61,098 nucleotides of DNA from the NCBI GenBank assembly GCA_017436845.1, contig JAFSCJ010000007.1, positions 1-61,098 on the forward strand. Direction: 5' to 3'. Every line of letters starts with the position of its first letter. Positions within the stretch are counted from its first letter, which is position 1. This DNA comes from Muribaculaceae bacterium (GTDB lineage: Bacteria; Bacteroidota; Bacteroidia; Bacteroidales; Muribaculaceae). Of this stretch, positions 35,998 through 44,963 are shown in pieces. Position numbers and translations under genes: made by a program. The notes below the pieces were generated by a model that saw only the letters and a program-made list of their open reading frames with translations, made no database searches and was not told the DNA's origin.

Positions 35998-36360
35998 GCT
36001 GAGGCCCCATTATTTTGTAGGAGAGTGAATTTCGATGACTGTTAATCCGTTTTTTGCTCCTGCTGTATAGGCACAGGGAGCGCCTCCATTTTGAACAAGA
36101 TTCAGGCAAAGGCTTAATGTCGGTAAAACGTTGCGATGCAAACGCATTACCATCATTATGAATTTGAGATATGTCGCTATTATAGTTATCCACAACGCTA
36201 AATCACTAATTATCAATGCAAAAATAACATTCTCCCCGATTTCCCGCAAATTTATTTTAATGGAGAGTTGAAAGAGGAAAGATGAAAAAGCAAAAAGCTC
36301 CCCTCTTTCTTCTCTATTTTCTTATTTATCCATTTTACACCATCATTACGCAAAAACTAT
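35998..36360. other. intergenic stretch with a possible minus-strand small ORF
   Basis: No firm gene. A 48-codon minus-strand ORF (36156-36010) reads on through VQNGGAPCAYTAGAKNG to IEIHSPTK. Two TAnnTTTG-like boxes lie upstream on that strand (for example TAAATTTG at 36254-36247). An inverted repeat GAAAGAGG / CCTCTTTC lies at 36270-36277 / 36302-36309. The stretch could be a small transcript or the remnant of a gene; I cannot choose. Confidence 0.25.
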
Positions 36361-36364
36361 AAAA

Positions 36365-36435
36365 TTTAGTTAAAACTACTTGATTTAGTTTGCCAACTAA
36401 AATATTTAGTTTAGATTTGTAGTTGAAATATTTAT
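36365..36435. promoter_or_regulatory. cluster of TTTAGTT half-sites, probable BlaI-family operator
   Basis: A perfect inverted repeat TTTAGTT-TGCC-AACTAAA lies at 36384-36401. A second, tighter pair TAGTT-AA-AACTA lies at 36367-36378, and further TTTAGTT/GTAGTTG half-sites follow to about 36428. BlaI/MecI repressors bind dyads of this size. It is about 230 bases upstream of the blaI-like start, so an additional operator nearer the start or a long leader must be assumed. Confidence 0.55.
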
Positions 36436-36627
36436 TGATTATTAGGAAGCTTTAATTTTACAATAAATTATTCCTGTTCGATAAAAAAATGAGGTCAAAT
36501 GTACAAACTTCGTTGCCTAGACAAATCTTTTATCGGGTATAGAGAATAAATGCACCTCATTAAGGTATTCTATAATTGACATGTTTTACTTAATTTACGA
36601 GTTTTAAATTTTAAAGAAATATCTATT

Positions 36628-36993
36628 ATGAAAGGATTAACTGACAAAGAGGAAGAATTGATGCACTTCTTTTGGACTCACGGGCCACTGTTTGTCAAAC
36701 AAATAGTAGAAAAGTACCCTGATCCTAAACCTCATTTCAATACTATATCCACTTTCGTTAGAACTCTTGAACAGAAGGGATATGTGGGGCATGAACAATA
36801 TGGTAACACATATCTGTATCATGCCGTTGTCAGTCGTGAGGAATATAGCCGTAAGACACTCCGCTCAGTCATGAGCCGATATTTTGACAATTCACTCACC
36901 GGAGTTGTCAGTGCACTATTCAAAGATGAAAATCTTAGCGACGACGAAATCAAGGAGTTGATACAACAAGTCAGGGAGAATAACAGCAAATAA
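36628..36993 (+). CDS. BlaI/MecI/CopY-family transcriptional repressor
   Basis: A 121-residue winged-helix repressor. GLTDKEEELMHFFWTHGPLF is the usual BlaI start, FNTISTFVRTLEQKGYVGHE the recognition helix region, and YLYHAVVSREEY the wing and the protease-cleavage region. The C-terminal helix mediates dimerisation. It is 6 bases upstream of an M56 peptidase gene: the standard pair in which the membrane peptidase inactivates the repressor on a signal. In Bacteroidetes such pairs need not concern beta-lactams; no beta-lactamase gene is present here. Confidence 0.92.
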   Translation: MKGLTDKEEELMHFFWTHGPLFVKQIVEKYPDPKPHFNTISTFVRTLEQKGYVGHEQYGNTYLYHAVVSREEYSRKTLRSVMSRYFDNSLTGVVSALFKDENLSDDEIKELIQQVRENNSK

Positions 36994-36999
36994 ATCATC

Positions 37000-38316
37000 A
37001 TGGGAACAATCTTTGCATACTCAATAGGGATTTCACTCCCCCTCATTCTCATGTGGGCGATATACAAAACATTGCTTGCTCACACCACTTTGCATCATTT
37101 TAATCGCATGATGTTACTCTCCATCTATGCCACTGCGCTACTAATAATTCCCCTATTGCAATCCATCCCCTCGCTCGCTCTCAGTGATACTAACTCTATT
37201 ATCTCAGTTAGTGACATAACTGCTACAATTGCTCACGAACAAGAAATCGATAAATCAACCGAAATACCTGTATTGACAATTCTGCTTGACATGTATATCA
37301 TTGGAGCTATTGCATTGCTATTAAAACTAATAATAGCCCTACTACGCACATCTTTCCTTTTGAAAAAATCGCGACACATTAAAGTCAATGGATATAATCT
37401 CGCTCTCCACCAGCACAAGGGAATTGTCCCATTTTCATGGTGCCGATGGATTGTAATGAATCAAAAAGATTACGATGAACAAGGCGATTTAATCATTGCT
37501 CACGAGAGTGCACATCTAAGAAAGAGACACTGGATTGATCTGATAATTGCCGAATTAGTTATTATTTTGAATTGGTTTAACCCCGTAGCGTGGCTCATGC
37601 GTTCAGCACTACAAGATATTCATGAGTATGAAGCAGATGAAAGTGTATTAAAATCAGGCAACGTAAATATTGAAACGTATCAATTATTTTTAATAAAAAA
37701 GACTGTCGGCACAAGGTTCGCTGCCATTGCCAACAGTCTAAATCACAGTTCACTTAAAAAACGTATAACTATGATGTTATCAAAAAAATCTCAAAGCAAG
37801 GCACGCATGCGCGCTTTAGCTTTAGTGCCTGCAACGGCACTCGCATTGGTCTTTGTCAATAACTCGGCTATCGCTTCAACACTGTCAAGCGTCGCTTCAA
37901 CCGAAGCTGTTGCCAATATGTCGGACAAAGATAGTGAAAAATCTTCAGTAAATGCTGCTCAACAGAGCCCCGACAATGAGAAAGGTGATGTTATCAAAGC
38001 TCCTGATGAAATGCCACAATTCCCTGGCGGAATGAAAGCTTTGATGGAGTACATATCCCAAAACATCAGATACCCTGAAGAAGCCATAAAGGCTAATAAA
38101 GAAGGAACTGTAATTGTTCAATTTGTCATTACTAAAACAGGAGAAATTAAAGAAACTAAGGTCGCACGCAGTCAAGGAGAATCACTTGATGCCGAAGCCG
38201 TGAGAGTTGTAAATTCTCTTCCTAATTTCATCCCTGGCAAAGTGGATGGGAAGCCAGTAAACGTAATGTACACTATTCCCATTAAGTTCAAAATGAACAC
38301 CAACAATAACAAATAG
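37000..38316 (+). CDS. BlaR1-type M56 metallopeptidase fused to a TonB C-terminal domain
   Basis: Membrane sensor peptidase of 438 residues. Four helices: two near residues 1-55, one near 90-115, one after the active site. The zinc site HESAH at 168-172 and the downstream EYEADES define the M56 family. In place of the penicillin-binding sensor domain of BlaR1 there is a short linker (residues about 265-345), followed by a TonB C-terminal domain (QFPGGMKALMEYISQNIRYP ... IVQFVITKTGEIKETKVAR). It probably senses or energises something at the outer membrane and cleaves the BlaI-like repressor encoded just upstream. Confidence 0.9.
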   Translation: MGTIFAYSIGISLPLILMWAIYKTLLAHTTLHHFNRMMLLSIYATALLIIPLLQSIPSLALSDTNSIISVSDITATIAHEQEIDKSTEIPVLTILLDMYIIGAIALLLKLIIALLRTSFLLKKSRHIKVNGYNLALHQHKGIVPFSWCRWIVMNQKDYDEQGDLIIAHESAHLRKRHWIDLIIAELVIILNWFNPVAWLMRSALQDIHEYEADESVLKSGNVNIETYQLFLIKKTVGTRFAAIANSLNHSSLKKRITMMLSKKSQSKARMRALALVPATALALVFVNNSAIASTLSSVASTEAVANMSDKDSEKSSVNAAQQSPDNEKGDVIKAPDEMPQFPGGMKALMEYISQNIRYPEEAIKANKEGTVIVQFVITKTGEIKETKVARSQGESLDAEAVRVVNSLPNFIPGKVDGKPVNVMYTIPIKFKMNTNNNK

Positions 38317-38323
38317 AGACAGC

Positions 38324-38361
38324 ATCGCTCGGTACGACATCAAAAGTACCGAGCGATTTTT
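38324..38361 (+). terminator. terminator after the M56-TonB gene
   Basis: Perfect 12-base-pair stem ATCGCTCGGTAC / GTACCGAGCGAT, 10-base loop, then TTTT. Confidence 0.9.
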
Positions 38362-38380
38362 CAATGAAACTATATTATTG

Positions 38381-38388
38381 TATCTTTG
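38381..38388 (+). promoter_or_regulatory. -7 box almost touching the MutS-like start codon
   Basis: TATCTTTG ends 4 bases before the ATG at 38393. No convincing -33 element is seen 19-21 bases upstream (the terminator's T-run is there). If used, the mRNA would be leaderless. Confidence 0.5.
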
Positions 38389-38392
38389 CAGT

Positions 38393-40174
38393 ATGGGAGC
38401 TGAGGGATATTATAAATCATTGGCCGGGGAGGCGCAAGCCTCTATGTTGCAACTTGGCCGTCGTGCATCATGGGTGTCATGGTTGCGCGTTGCAATATTT
38501 ATTGCAATTGTTGCCGGCATTTATTTGCTTTGGGATAGTTCTACATTGTGTATCCTTTCATCGGTTGCCGGATTAGCGATATTTCTATTTCTAATAAAGT
38601 ATCACGACCGCTTGTTGAGGTTAAAAGCACGACAAGAAACGAAATTGCATCTTGCCCAATCACGATTGAGAGTAATTGCCGGGGACCTCTCCTGCCAACC
38701 ACAAGGACGCACACACATTGACCAGATGCATCGTTTCAGTTTTGACCTCGATATATTTGGGGCAGACTCACTATATTCCATACTCGACTCGACAGCTACT
38801 TCAATCGGAGCGTCTCATCTTGCCCAATGGCTAAAAAATCCTCTTACCGATAATGATGCTATCGTTGCCCGTCAAAAAGCAATCAAAGAGTTGGCACAGA
38901 TGAACACTCTGCGCACCGAGTTTCACGCATCGGGAAAGACAATTGAGAAAGAGGAACGACAAGAGACTCCCGATTTCTCAAATCGCCCTTCATTTCATCT
39001 CCCTATACCCCTCACCATTTTGGCTTATTGCGCTACACCTACTCTCATCGCATTTATAATATTAAATGCAATGGGATTTATTCCCGGTACTGCTATTATG
39101 TGGCTGATTGTCGGATATTTATTTGTTGCGTCCCTCGCAAGCAAAAAAACCAGCAAATTACATCAATGGCTCTGCTCTACTGTAGAACGATTAACTTCTC
39201 GCGAACAACTATTTCAACAAATTGAAAATACACAATTTCAATCATCATTGATGATTAATCTACAAAACAATCTCAAACAGAATAATGAAAACGCATCTCA
39301 ATCGATTAAACGACTCTCTCGTCTATTAAAATCCCTTGATCAACGTTACAATGCCGTTGGATTCATTCTATTTAATGGGACTATGCTTTGGGATATTACC
39401 ATCATTAACCGCATTGACCGATGGATGGAAAAATATGGTGATAATCTCACTACATGGATGAATACTTTGGGGGAAATTGATGCGTTGTGTGCATTGGCAA
39501 CATATGCTTTTGAAAATCCCGAATACACATATCCTCAGATTGATACCACCGGCAAAACGATAATGCAAGCCGAAAAGATGGGGCATCCATTGATTCACAA
39601 GTCTAAACGCATCAACAACCCTTTGCCCATCATGGCACAACATTCTTTCATCATAATCACCGGTGCAAATATGGCGGGCAAAAGCACCTATCTGCGAACA
39701 ATAGGCATAAACTATTTATTAGCAATGGTGGGAGCTCCGGTTGCCGCTAAATCAATGATATTCACTCCGGCGTCTCTATTTACAGGATTAAGAGCCAACG
39801 ACTCTCTTGCCAATGGTGAAAGTTACTTTTTTGCCGAACTGAAACGCTTGCAAGCCGTAGTCGATGAAGCATCGCAGGGCAAACCGATGTTTATCCTTCT
39901 CGACGAAATTTTGCGAGGGACTAATTCTGCCGACAAACAGCGAGGCTCACTTGCATTGGTGAAAAAATTAATCACATTACCCATTGGTGGTGTTCTTGCC
40001 ACACATGACCTTGTACTTGGAAGCCTTGCCAATGAATTCCCCAATAATATATCGGCATATTGTTTTGAAGCTGAAATCAAAGACGACAATCTGACATTTG
40101 ATTACACGCTACACGAAGGAGTAGCACATAATCTTAACGCCTATTTCCTTATGGAGAAAATGGGTATAGTCTAA
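38393..40174 (+). CDS. membrane-attached MutS-like ATPase (MutS domain V)
   Basis: A 593-residue protein with the C-terminal ATPase core of MutS: GANMAGKSTYLRTIGINYLL (Walker A at about 424-431), then LFTGLRANDSLANGESYFFAEL and FILLDEILRGTNSADKQRGS. The mismatch-binding N-terminal domain and the nuclease (Smr) domain of MutS2 are missing. Two pairs of hydrophobic helices lie at about residues 35-70 and 205-245, so the protein is likely membrane-bound. This form is common in Bacteroidetes and has no clear role in mismatch repair. The TTG start at 38378 is rejected in favour of ATG at 38393. Confidence 0.85.
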   Translation: MGAEGYYKSLAGEAQASMLQLGRRASWVSWLRVAIFIAIVAGIYLLWDSSTLCILSSVAGLAIFLFLIKYHDRLLRLKARQETKLHLAQSRLRVIAGDLSCQPQGRTHIDQMHRFSFDLDIFGADSLYSILDSTATSIGASHLAQWLKNPLTDNDAIVARQKAIKELAQMNTLRTEFHASGKTIEKEERQETPDFSNRPSFHLPIPLTILAYCATPTLIAFIILNAMGFIPGTAIMWLIVGYLFVASLASKKTSKLHQWLCSTVERLTSREQLFQQIENTQFQSSLMINLQNNLKQNNENASQSIKRLSRLLKSLDQRYNAVGFILFNGTMLWDITIINRIDRWMEKYGDNLTTWMNTLGEIDALCALATYAFENPEYTYPQIDTTGKTIMQAEKMGHPLIHKSKRINNPLPIMAQHSFIIITGANMAGKSTYLRTIGINYLLAMVGAPVAAKSMIFTPASLFTGLRANDSLANGESYFFAELKRLQAVVDEASQGKPMFILLDEILRGTNSADKQRGSLALVKKLITLPIGGVLATHDLVLGSLANEFPNNISAYCFEAEIKDDNLTFDYTLHEGVAHNLNAYFLMEKMGIV

Positions 40175-40184
40175 CTAAAACTCA

Positions 40185-40961
40185 ATGGAAAATTTATCAC
40201 TATCTGAAATAAAAGAATTACTTGATAGAGAAGCCTCTCGCATAAATAATCTCGATTTCATTTCTCGCGACCCGGTACAATTTCCTCGACGCTTTGAGCG
40301 ACTGCATGATATTGAAATCGTTTCATTACTTAGTGCGACAATCGCATGGGGAAATCGCAAAATGATATGTGCCAACTGCGAGAAAATGCTATCTCTGATG
40401 GAATATCGTCCTTTTGATTATGTGATGGACAAAGGTTATGAAGAGCTGCCCGATATGAACATTCACCGCACCTTTTTTGCCAAAAATCTGCGTCATTATC
40501 TGCGTGGACTAAACAAAATATATTCCAAACATGGCTCTCTACAAGAATTTGCGCGCAAAATGGGCATCAACAATTCCGAATTTCCATCTTGGTCACTTGT
40601 TGAAGCATTAAACAGTGTTCTTGCCGAAGCCAATGGCGGACAACAAGACTGTCGCTGCCTGCCCGGCAACCTTAAAACAACAGCCTTAAAACGCATCAAC
40701 ATGGCTTTGCGTTGGCTCGTGCGCAATGATGGGATAGTGGATATGGGCGTATGGGACGTGATTAAACCTTCACAGCTTTTTATCCCTCTTGATGTGCATG
40801 TAGGAAACACTGCACGACAACTTGGGCTGCTCAATCGCAACGCCAACGACCGACGCGCTGTAGAAGAACTCACTGCAACACTACGTTCATTCCGACGCGA
40901 AGACCCTGTGTGGTATGACTATGCTTTATTTGGAATTGGCGTTGATAATCTCTCCGTTTAA
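40185..40961 (+). CDS. TIGR02757-family protein
   Basis: Conserved 258-residue protein of unknown function typical of Bacteroidetes. QFPRRFERLHDIEIVSLLSA and WGNRKMICANCEKMLSLM are the recognisable N-terminal blocks. FFAKNLRHYLRGL, RINMALRWLVRNDGIVDMG and the C-terminal PLDVHVGNTARQLGLL are further conserved parts. The layout (helix-rich, with an LDVHVG motif) recalls helix-hairpin-helix DNA glycosylases, an old and unproven suggestion. It follows the MutS-like gene by 10 bases and is probably cotranscribed. Confidence 0.82.
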   Translation: MENLSLSEIKELLDREASRINNLDFISRDPVQFPRRFERLHDIEIVSLLSATIAWGNRKMICANCEKMLSLMEYRPFDYVMDKGYEELPDMNIHRTFFAKNLRHYLRGLNKIYSKHGSLQEFARKMGINNSEFPSWSLVEALNSVLAEANGGQQDCRCLPGNLKTTALKRINMALRWLVRNDGIVDMGVWDVIKPSQLFIPLDVHVGNTARQLGLLNRNANDRRAVEELTATLRSFRREDPVWYDYALFGIGVDNLSV

Positions 40962-41040
40962 GATAGATTAACGCACTTAAATTCACATTACGCAACGCTT
41001 TTCCGTAACTTTACCAAATTAATACAAAAGTTACATCTCT

Positions 41041-41448
41041 ATGAAGAAATTTTTCACAACATTTATAGCATTATTTATAGCTACATTTTCAATGCTTGCC
41101 GATGGCGAAGGCGCAAAAATCAGTTTTTTGGAAAAAAGCCATGATTTTGGCACTATCAAAGAAGCAAATGGCCCTGTGAGCTATGAATTTGAGTTCAAAA
41201 ACGTGGGAGATGAGCCATTAGTAATACTTTCGGCAAGAGCAAGTTGCGGTTGTACGAAGCCCGAATATCCCGAAAAGCCCATCAAACCAGGAGAGAAAGG
41301 AAAAATAAAGATAACCTATAACCCTGCCGGTCGCCCCGGAGAATTTGACCGTAAAGTGAAAATTCAGACCAACGACAAAAGTCGTCGCCCCGTTTTGAAA
41401 ATCACCGGAGTTGTAATTCCTAAAAATAATGGCGAAGAAAAATTATGA
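41041..41448 (+). CDS. DUF1573-domain exported protein, short paralogue
   Basis: A 135-residue protein with a clear signal peptide (KKFFTTFIALFIATFSML). One DUF1573 immunoglobulin-like domain follows (HDFGTIKEANGPVSYEFEF, then ILSARASCGCTKPEYP and PAGRPGEFDRKVKIQTN). DUF1573 proteins are periplasmic or surface proteins of unknown role, abundant in Bacteroidetes. The last codons overlap the next DUF1573 gene by 4 bases. Sequence similarity between the two makes an in-place duplication likely. Confidence 0.88.
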   Translation: MKKFFTTFIALFIATFSMLADGEGAKISFLEKSHDFGTIKEANGPVSYEFEFKNVGDEPLVILSARASCGCTKPEYPEKPIKPGEKGKIKITYNPAGRPGEFDRKVKIQTNDKSRRPVLKITGVVIPKNNGEEKL

Positions 41449-42524
41449 CACTGCATAAAATCACATCACTATTTGTTTTTGCTTTAGCTTGTTTTGCTGT
41501 TTCTGCCCAACCTAAAGCAGAATGGGTTTCTACATCACACGACTATGGCATCATCAACGAAAACGATGGCGATGCCAAATGTTCATTCACACTCATAAAC
41601 ACAGGCGACAGCCCTCTTGTAATCACTAATGCTCGTGCTACGTGTGGTTGCACACGCCCCAAATATTCAAAAGAAGCTATCGCTCCCGGTGACTCAATGA
41701 CAATATCGGTGAGTTATGACCCTGTTGGGCGTCCTGGTCGATTTAAAAAGAAAATCTATATTGATACTAACACTGAGCCAAAACGCTCAACATTGGAAAT
41801 CTCCGGAGTTGTTATTGCATCAGAAAAAACCATAAAAAGCCGTTTCCCGGTAGATGCAGGCGAGCTAAAACTACGCTCTGCTATCGTTCCATTTGGGAAA
41901 GTGATGAAAGGCAAAATCAAAACGTGCTTCCTTGACGCTTACAACATCAGTAGCGACTCAATTACTCCACAATGGGAAAACTTGCCTGAATATATTTCAG
42001 TTATGATCTCTCCTAAGATTATTCCTCCCGGCGAACAAGCAACATTTACATTTTATATAAACACCCTTAAATGTCCCTCATGGGGAATGGTAGAGGATAG
42101 CGTGATGCTCATCCCTGACACAAAGTCGGAATATCGTATTCCAGTAACTGCAACGACCATAATCAAGGAGGACTTTTCTAAACTCACACCGGGACAACTC
42201 ATGAATGCTCCGGCAATAGCAGTTCCCGATAGAGTGAACTGCGGAGCAGTACAACACAACAGTGGTATCATCTCTCAAGAATTTAAGATCGAAAACTTTG
42301 GGAAAGACGAACTTCTCATCCGTCGCATCTCTACCACCGATCCCGGAATTGAAATATCTATAGATAAAGAAAAAATCAAGAAAGGGAAAACAGCTACTGT
42401 AACGATAAAAATTGACACAGCTAAAATCAGCGATATAGTATTAAATTCTCGCATAACGATAATAAGTAATGATCCCGAACGTCCGGAACTCGTAGTACGC
42501 ATCGTGGGTGAGATTACAAAATAA
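41445..42524 (+). CDS. DUF1573-domain exported protein, long paralogue
   Basis: A 359-residue protein with a signal peptide (KITSLFVFALACFAVSA). The first 115 residues repeat the DUF1573 domain of its neighbour (HDYGIINENDGDAKCSFTL, NARATCGCTRPKYS, DPVGRPGRFKKKIYIDTN). Two further immunoglobulin-like segments follow (about 130-250 and 255-359, the latter VNCGAVQHNSGIISQEFKI ... IISNDPERPELVVRIVGE). It overlaps the short paralogue by 4 bases (ATGA), so they are translated together. meaB starts 11 bases after its stop. Confidence 0.88.
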   Translation: MTLHKITSLFVFALACFAVSAQPKAEWVSTSHDYGIINENDGDAKCSFTLINTGDSPLVITNARATCGCTRPKYSKEAIAPGDSMTISVSYDPVGRPGRFKKKIYIDTNTEPKRSTLEISGVVIASEKTIKSRFPVDAGELKLRSAIVPFGKVMKGKIKTCFLDAYNISSDSITPQWENLPEYISVMISPKIIPPGEQATFTFYINTLKCPSWGMVEDSVMLIPDTKSEYRIPVTATTIIKEDFSKLTPGQLMNAPAIAVPDRVNCGAVQHNSGIISQEFKIENFGKDELLIRRISTTDPGIEISIDKEKIKKGKTATVTIKIDTAKISDIVLNSRITIISNDPERPELVVRIVGEITK

Positions 42525-42535
42525 TCAATACCATC

Positions 42536-43633
42536 ATGGAACATATCGAAAACGATGATCAATATACCGGGTTGACCGTAAATAGCGGAGTAGAACAACC
42601 TCCTGTTGTAAATCCCTATATGCAACGCCGTCGTCGCAAACCACTGCCAACAGTAGGCGAAATGGTAGAAGGCATCCTCAAAGGTGATGTTACAACACTG
42701 AGCCGAGCTGTAACGCTTGTCGAAAGTCTCTCGCAAGAGCATCAAGCATTAGCACAAGAAATCATTGAGAAATGTTTGCCCCACTCCGGCAATTCACGAC
42801 GCATCGGTATCACAGGTGTTCCAGGTGCCGGCAAAAGTACATCAATAGATGCTTTTGGCTTGCATGTATTGAAAGATGGTGGCAAACTTGCAGTATTGGC
42901 AATCGACCCATCGAGCGAACGCACCAAAGGTAGTATTCTTGGCGATAAAACACGCATGGAGAAACTATCAATCCACCCAAATGCATTCATACGCCCTAGC
43001 CCCTCGGCTGGCTCACTTGGAGGGGTTGCTCGCAAGACACGCGAAACAATCGTGCTGTGCGAAGCAGCAGGATACAATAATATCTTTGTCGAAACTGTGG
43101 GTGTGGGACAAAGCGAAACTGCCGTACACTCAATGGTTGATTTCTTCTTGCTCATCCAACTTGCAAGCACCGGCGATGAATTACAAGGTATCAAACGCGG
43201 TATTATGGAAATGGCCGATGGCATAGTTATCAACAAGGCTGACGGCGATAACATTGACCGTGCACGACTCGCGCAAGCACAATTCCGTAGTGCTTTACAT
43301 CTATTTCCACCGACACTTTCGGGGTGGATGCCCGAAGTATTATGCTATTCGGGATACTATGAATTGGGAATAGCTGAGGTGTGGGAGATGATTGATCGCT
43401 ACTTTGAATTTGTCAAAGGAAATGGATATTTTGAGCGCAAACGACAAGAGCAGGCTCGCTACTGGATGTATGAAACCATTAACGAGAAACTTCGCAACCA
43501 TTTCTATAACAACCCTGATGTCGCAACGCTATTGAATGACAAAGAGCAACGAGTACTCAACAACCAACAAAGTTCATTCACCGCTGCTCGCGACGTTCTC
43601 GATTTCTATTTCAAAACCCTCACCGGGAAATAA
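42536..43633 (+). CDS. meaB: methylmalonyl-CoA mutase-associated GTPase
   Basis: G3E-family GTPase that protects and gates cofactor delivery to B12-dependent methylmalonyl-CoA mutase, used for propionate and succinate metabolism. Walker A GVPGAGKST (residues about 95-103), AIDPSSERTKGSILGDKTRM and FVETVGVGQSE are the family signatures. NKADGDN is the guanine-specificity motif. Length (365) is normal, with about 40 extra N-terminal residues. The mutase genes are not in this window. A palindromic terminator follows. Confidence 0.92.
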   Translation: MEHIENDDQYTGLTVNSGVEQPPVVNPYMQRRRRKPLPTVGEMVEGILKGDVTTLSRAVTLVESLSQEHQALAQEIIEKCLPHSGNSRRIGITGVPGAGKSTSIDAFGLHVLKDGGKLAVLAIDPSSERTKGSILGDKTRMEKLSIHPNAFIRPSPSAGSLGGVARKTRETIVLCEAAGYNNIFVETVGVGQSETAVHSMVDFFLLIQLASTGDELQGIKRGIMEMADGIVINKADGDNIDRARLAQAQFRSALHLFPPTLSGWMPEVLCYSGYYELGIAEVWEMIDRYFEFVKGNGYFERKRQEQARYWMYETINEKLRNHFYNNPDVATLLNDKEQRVLNNQQSSFTAARDVLDFYFKTLTGK

Positions 43634-43635
43634 AC

Positions 43636-43661
43636 AAAACGCTCACTTAAGTGAGCGTTTT
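43636..43661. terminator. bidirectional terminator between meaB and the RNase H gene
   Basis: Perfect 26-base palindrome: AAAACGCTCACTT followed by AAGTGAGCGTTTT. A/T runs on both sides let it work on either strand; the two genes converge here. Confidence 0.9.
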
Positions 43662-43663
43662 TA

Positions 43664-44302
43664 TTATTTGCGACCAAAATCGGCTGGGATTTCACCCCAC
43701 TCTTCTGTTTTCCATTTTATTAATTTATTGGCATAGGAGTGAGTTTGCAACCAACTTTCAGCTCGTCTCATCAGTTCAAAAATGCGAGCATTATTGGGAG
43801 TGCGCTGTAATGTGGTTTTGCACTTTCGATCCCTCACCCAAGCCAAAGCGGTGCGACTATCAGAATAAATGGGAGTAGCAACCCCCTGTTGGGCAGTCAT
43901 CGCAAGAGCATGAACTATGGCAAGGAACTCGCCTATATTATTTGTACCATCGGCAAGCGGCCCAACCTTAAACAACGTTATTCCGGTTTTTGTATCAACA
44001 CCTCGATACTCTACCGGACCAGGATTTTTTGAACACGCCGCGTCAACAGCTATACTGTCAAGTATTATTTCAGGAAACGCAGAATAATTTACAGCAACAG
44101 GATTATGCGAAGCAATTGCCTTCAGAACTCCAATGTGTTCTGAAGCATCTCCACGAAAAGCTTCCGTTGCAGCATCTTGGCTTGGGAATGCTTTATACCT
44201 TGCTCCGGGGAAGCCATCAATCTGGTCTTTACACTCCTCCCATGAGTCATATATACCCGGACTACGTCCCTCCCACACTACATAGAATTTCCTTGTTGAC
44301 AC
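43664..44302 (-). CDS. ribonuclease H with N-terminal viroplasmin-like domain
   Basis: A 212-residue protein. Residues 1-50 (KFYVVWEGRSPGIYDSWEEC) are the viroplasmin/RNase H1 hybrid-binding domain. The RNase H domain has the catalytic Asp87 (DAACSKNPG), Glu125 (NNIGEFLAIVHAL), Asp148 (YSDSRTALAW) and probably Asp208 near the end. It removes RNA from RNA-DNA hybrids. This domain order is the RNase HI type common in Bacteroidetes. aroK ends 12 bases upstream on the same strand, so the two probably share a transcript. Confidence 0.92.
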   Translation of the reverse strand: MSTRKFYVVWEGRSPGIYDSWEECKDQIDGFPGARYKAFPSQDAATEAFRGDASEHIGVLKAIASHNPVAVNYSAFPEIILDSIAVDAACSKNPGPVEYRGVDTKTGITLFKVGPLADGTNNIGEFLAIVHALAMTAQQGVATPIYSDSRTALAWVRDRKCKTTLQRTPNNARIFELMRRAESWLQTHSYANKLIKWKTEEWGEIPADFGRK

Positions 44303-44314
44303 GAATTGAGATAA

Positions 44315-44854
44315 TTAATTTATTGGACTTATAGAAAATTTTTCTAAGAATAGTTTCACTGTTTGCGCAATCTCACTAGTAGTTTCTAATAGGTCAGAAG
44401 GAAAAATGACTTGCGCTTTAGAATAATACTCCATGCGCTTAGCCAATGCCTCAATGATAAATTGGCGCAATTCCTCGTCATTCTTCTCAGCAATGAGTGG
44501 GCGTTTGTGTCTTCCTTTCATCAAACGGCTATGCAACTTTTCTATCGGAGTATCAAGAAACACGCTCGTGCCATGTTCATTCATATACTCCATATTGTCA
44601 AAAAAGCACGGAGTACCACCGCCACAAGCAACAATAACATCCTCAAAATCAGCAACCTCATGAAGCATTCGGCGTTCTACATCGCGAAATCCATCTTCCC
44701 CTTTTTCAGCAAAAATCTCTTTTACAGTGCGATGATAACGCCCTTCGATGTAATTATCCAAATCGATAAATCTCATTCCTGATGCACGAGACACAGCACG
44801 TCCAAGAGTTGACTTGCCACAGCCCATATATCCCACAAGAAAAATCGGTCGCAT
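44315..44854 (-). CDS. aroK: shikimate kinase
   Basis: Phosphorylates shikimate with ATP in aromatic amino-acid synthesis. Walker A GYMGCGKSTLG (residues 8-18), the shikimate-binding DLDNYIE and the VACGGGTPCF loop are all present, as is GRHKRPLI in the lid. Length (179) is normal. It is upstream of the RNase H gene in the same direction. The other pathway gene in the window, aroB, is about 28 kb away. Confidence 0.95.
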   Translation of the reverse strand: MRPIFLVGYMGCGKSTLGRAVSRASGMRFIDLDNYIEGRYHRTVKEIFAEKGEDGFRDVERRMLHEVADFEDVIVACGGGTPCFFDNMEYMNEHGTSVFLDTPIEKLHSRLMKGRHKRPLIAEKNDEELRQFIIEALAKRMEYYSKAQVIFPSDLLETTSEIAQTVKLFLEKFSISPIN

Positions 44855-44907
44855 ACTTTAAATAATTATTGTTTAGTACAAAAGTAAGTAATTTCCCGTT
44901 TATAACA

Positions 44908-44946
44908 AAAATGAGAGGGCCTAACTATTGTCGGACACTCTCATTT
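44908..44946 (-). terminator. terminator after mscL
   Basis: Stem AAATGAGAG / CTCTCATTT (44908-44917 / 44938-44946) with a partly paired 20-base interior. It lies just 3' of mscL on the minus strand. Confidence 0.65.
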
Positions 44947-44963
44947 AAATTATATTGTTCTGT

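Noticed and set aside
36628..38316. Beta-lactam resistance locus
   Set aside because: BlaI/M56 pair is present but no beta-lactamase and no penicillin-binding sensor domain.
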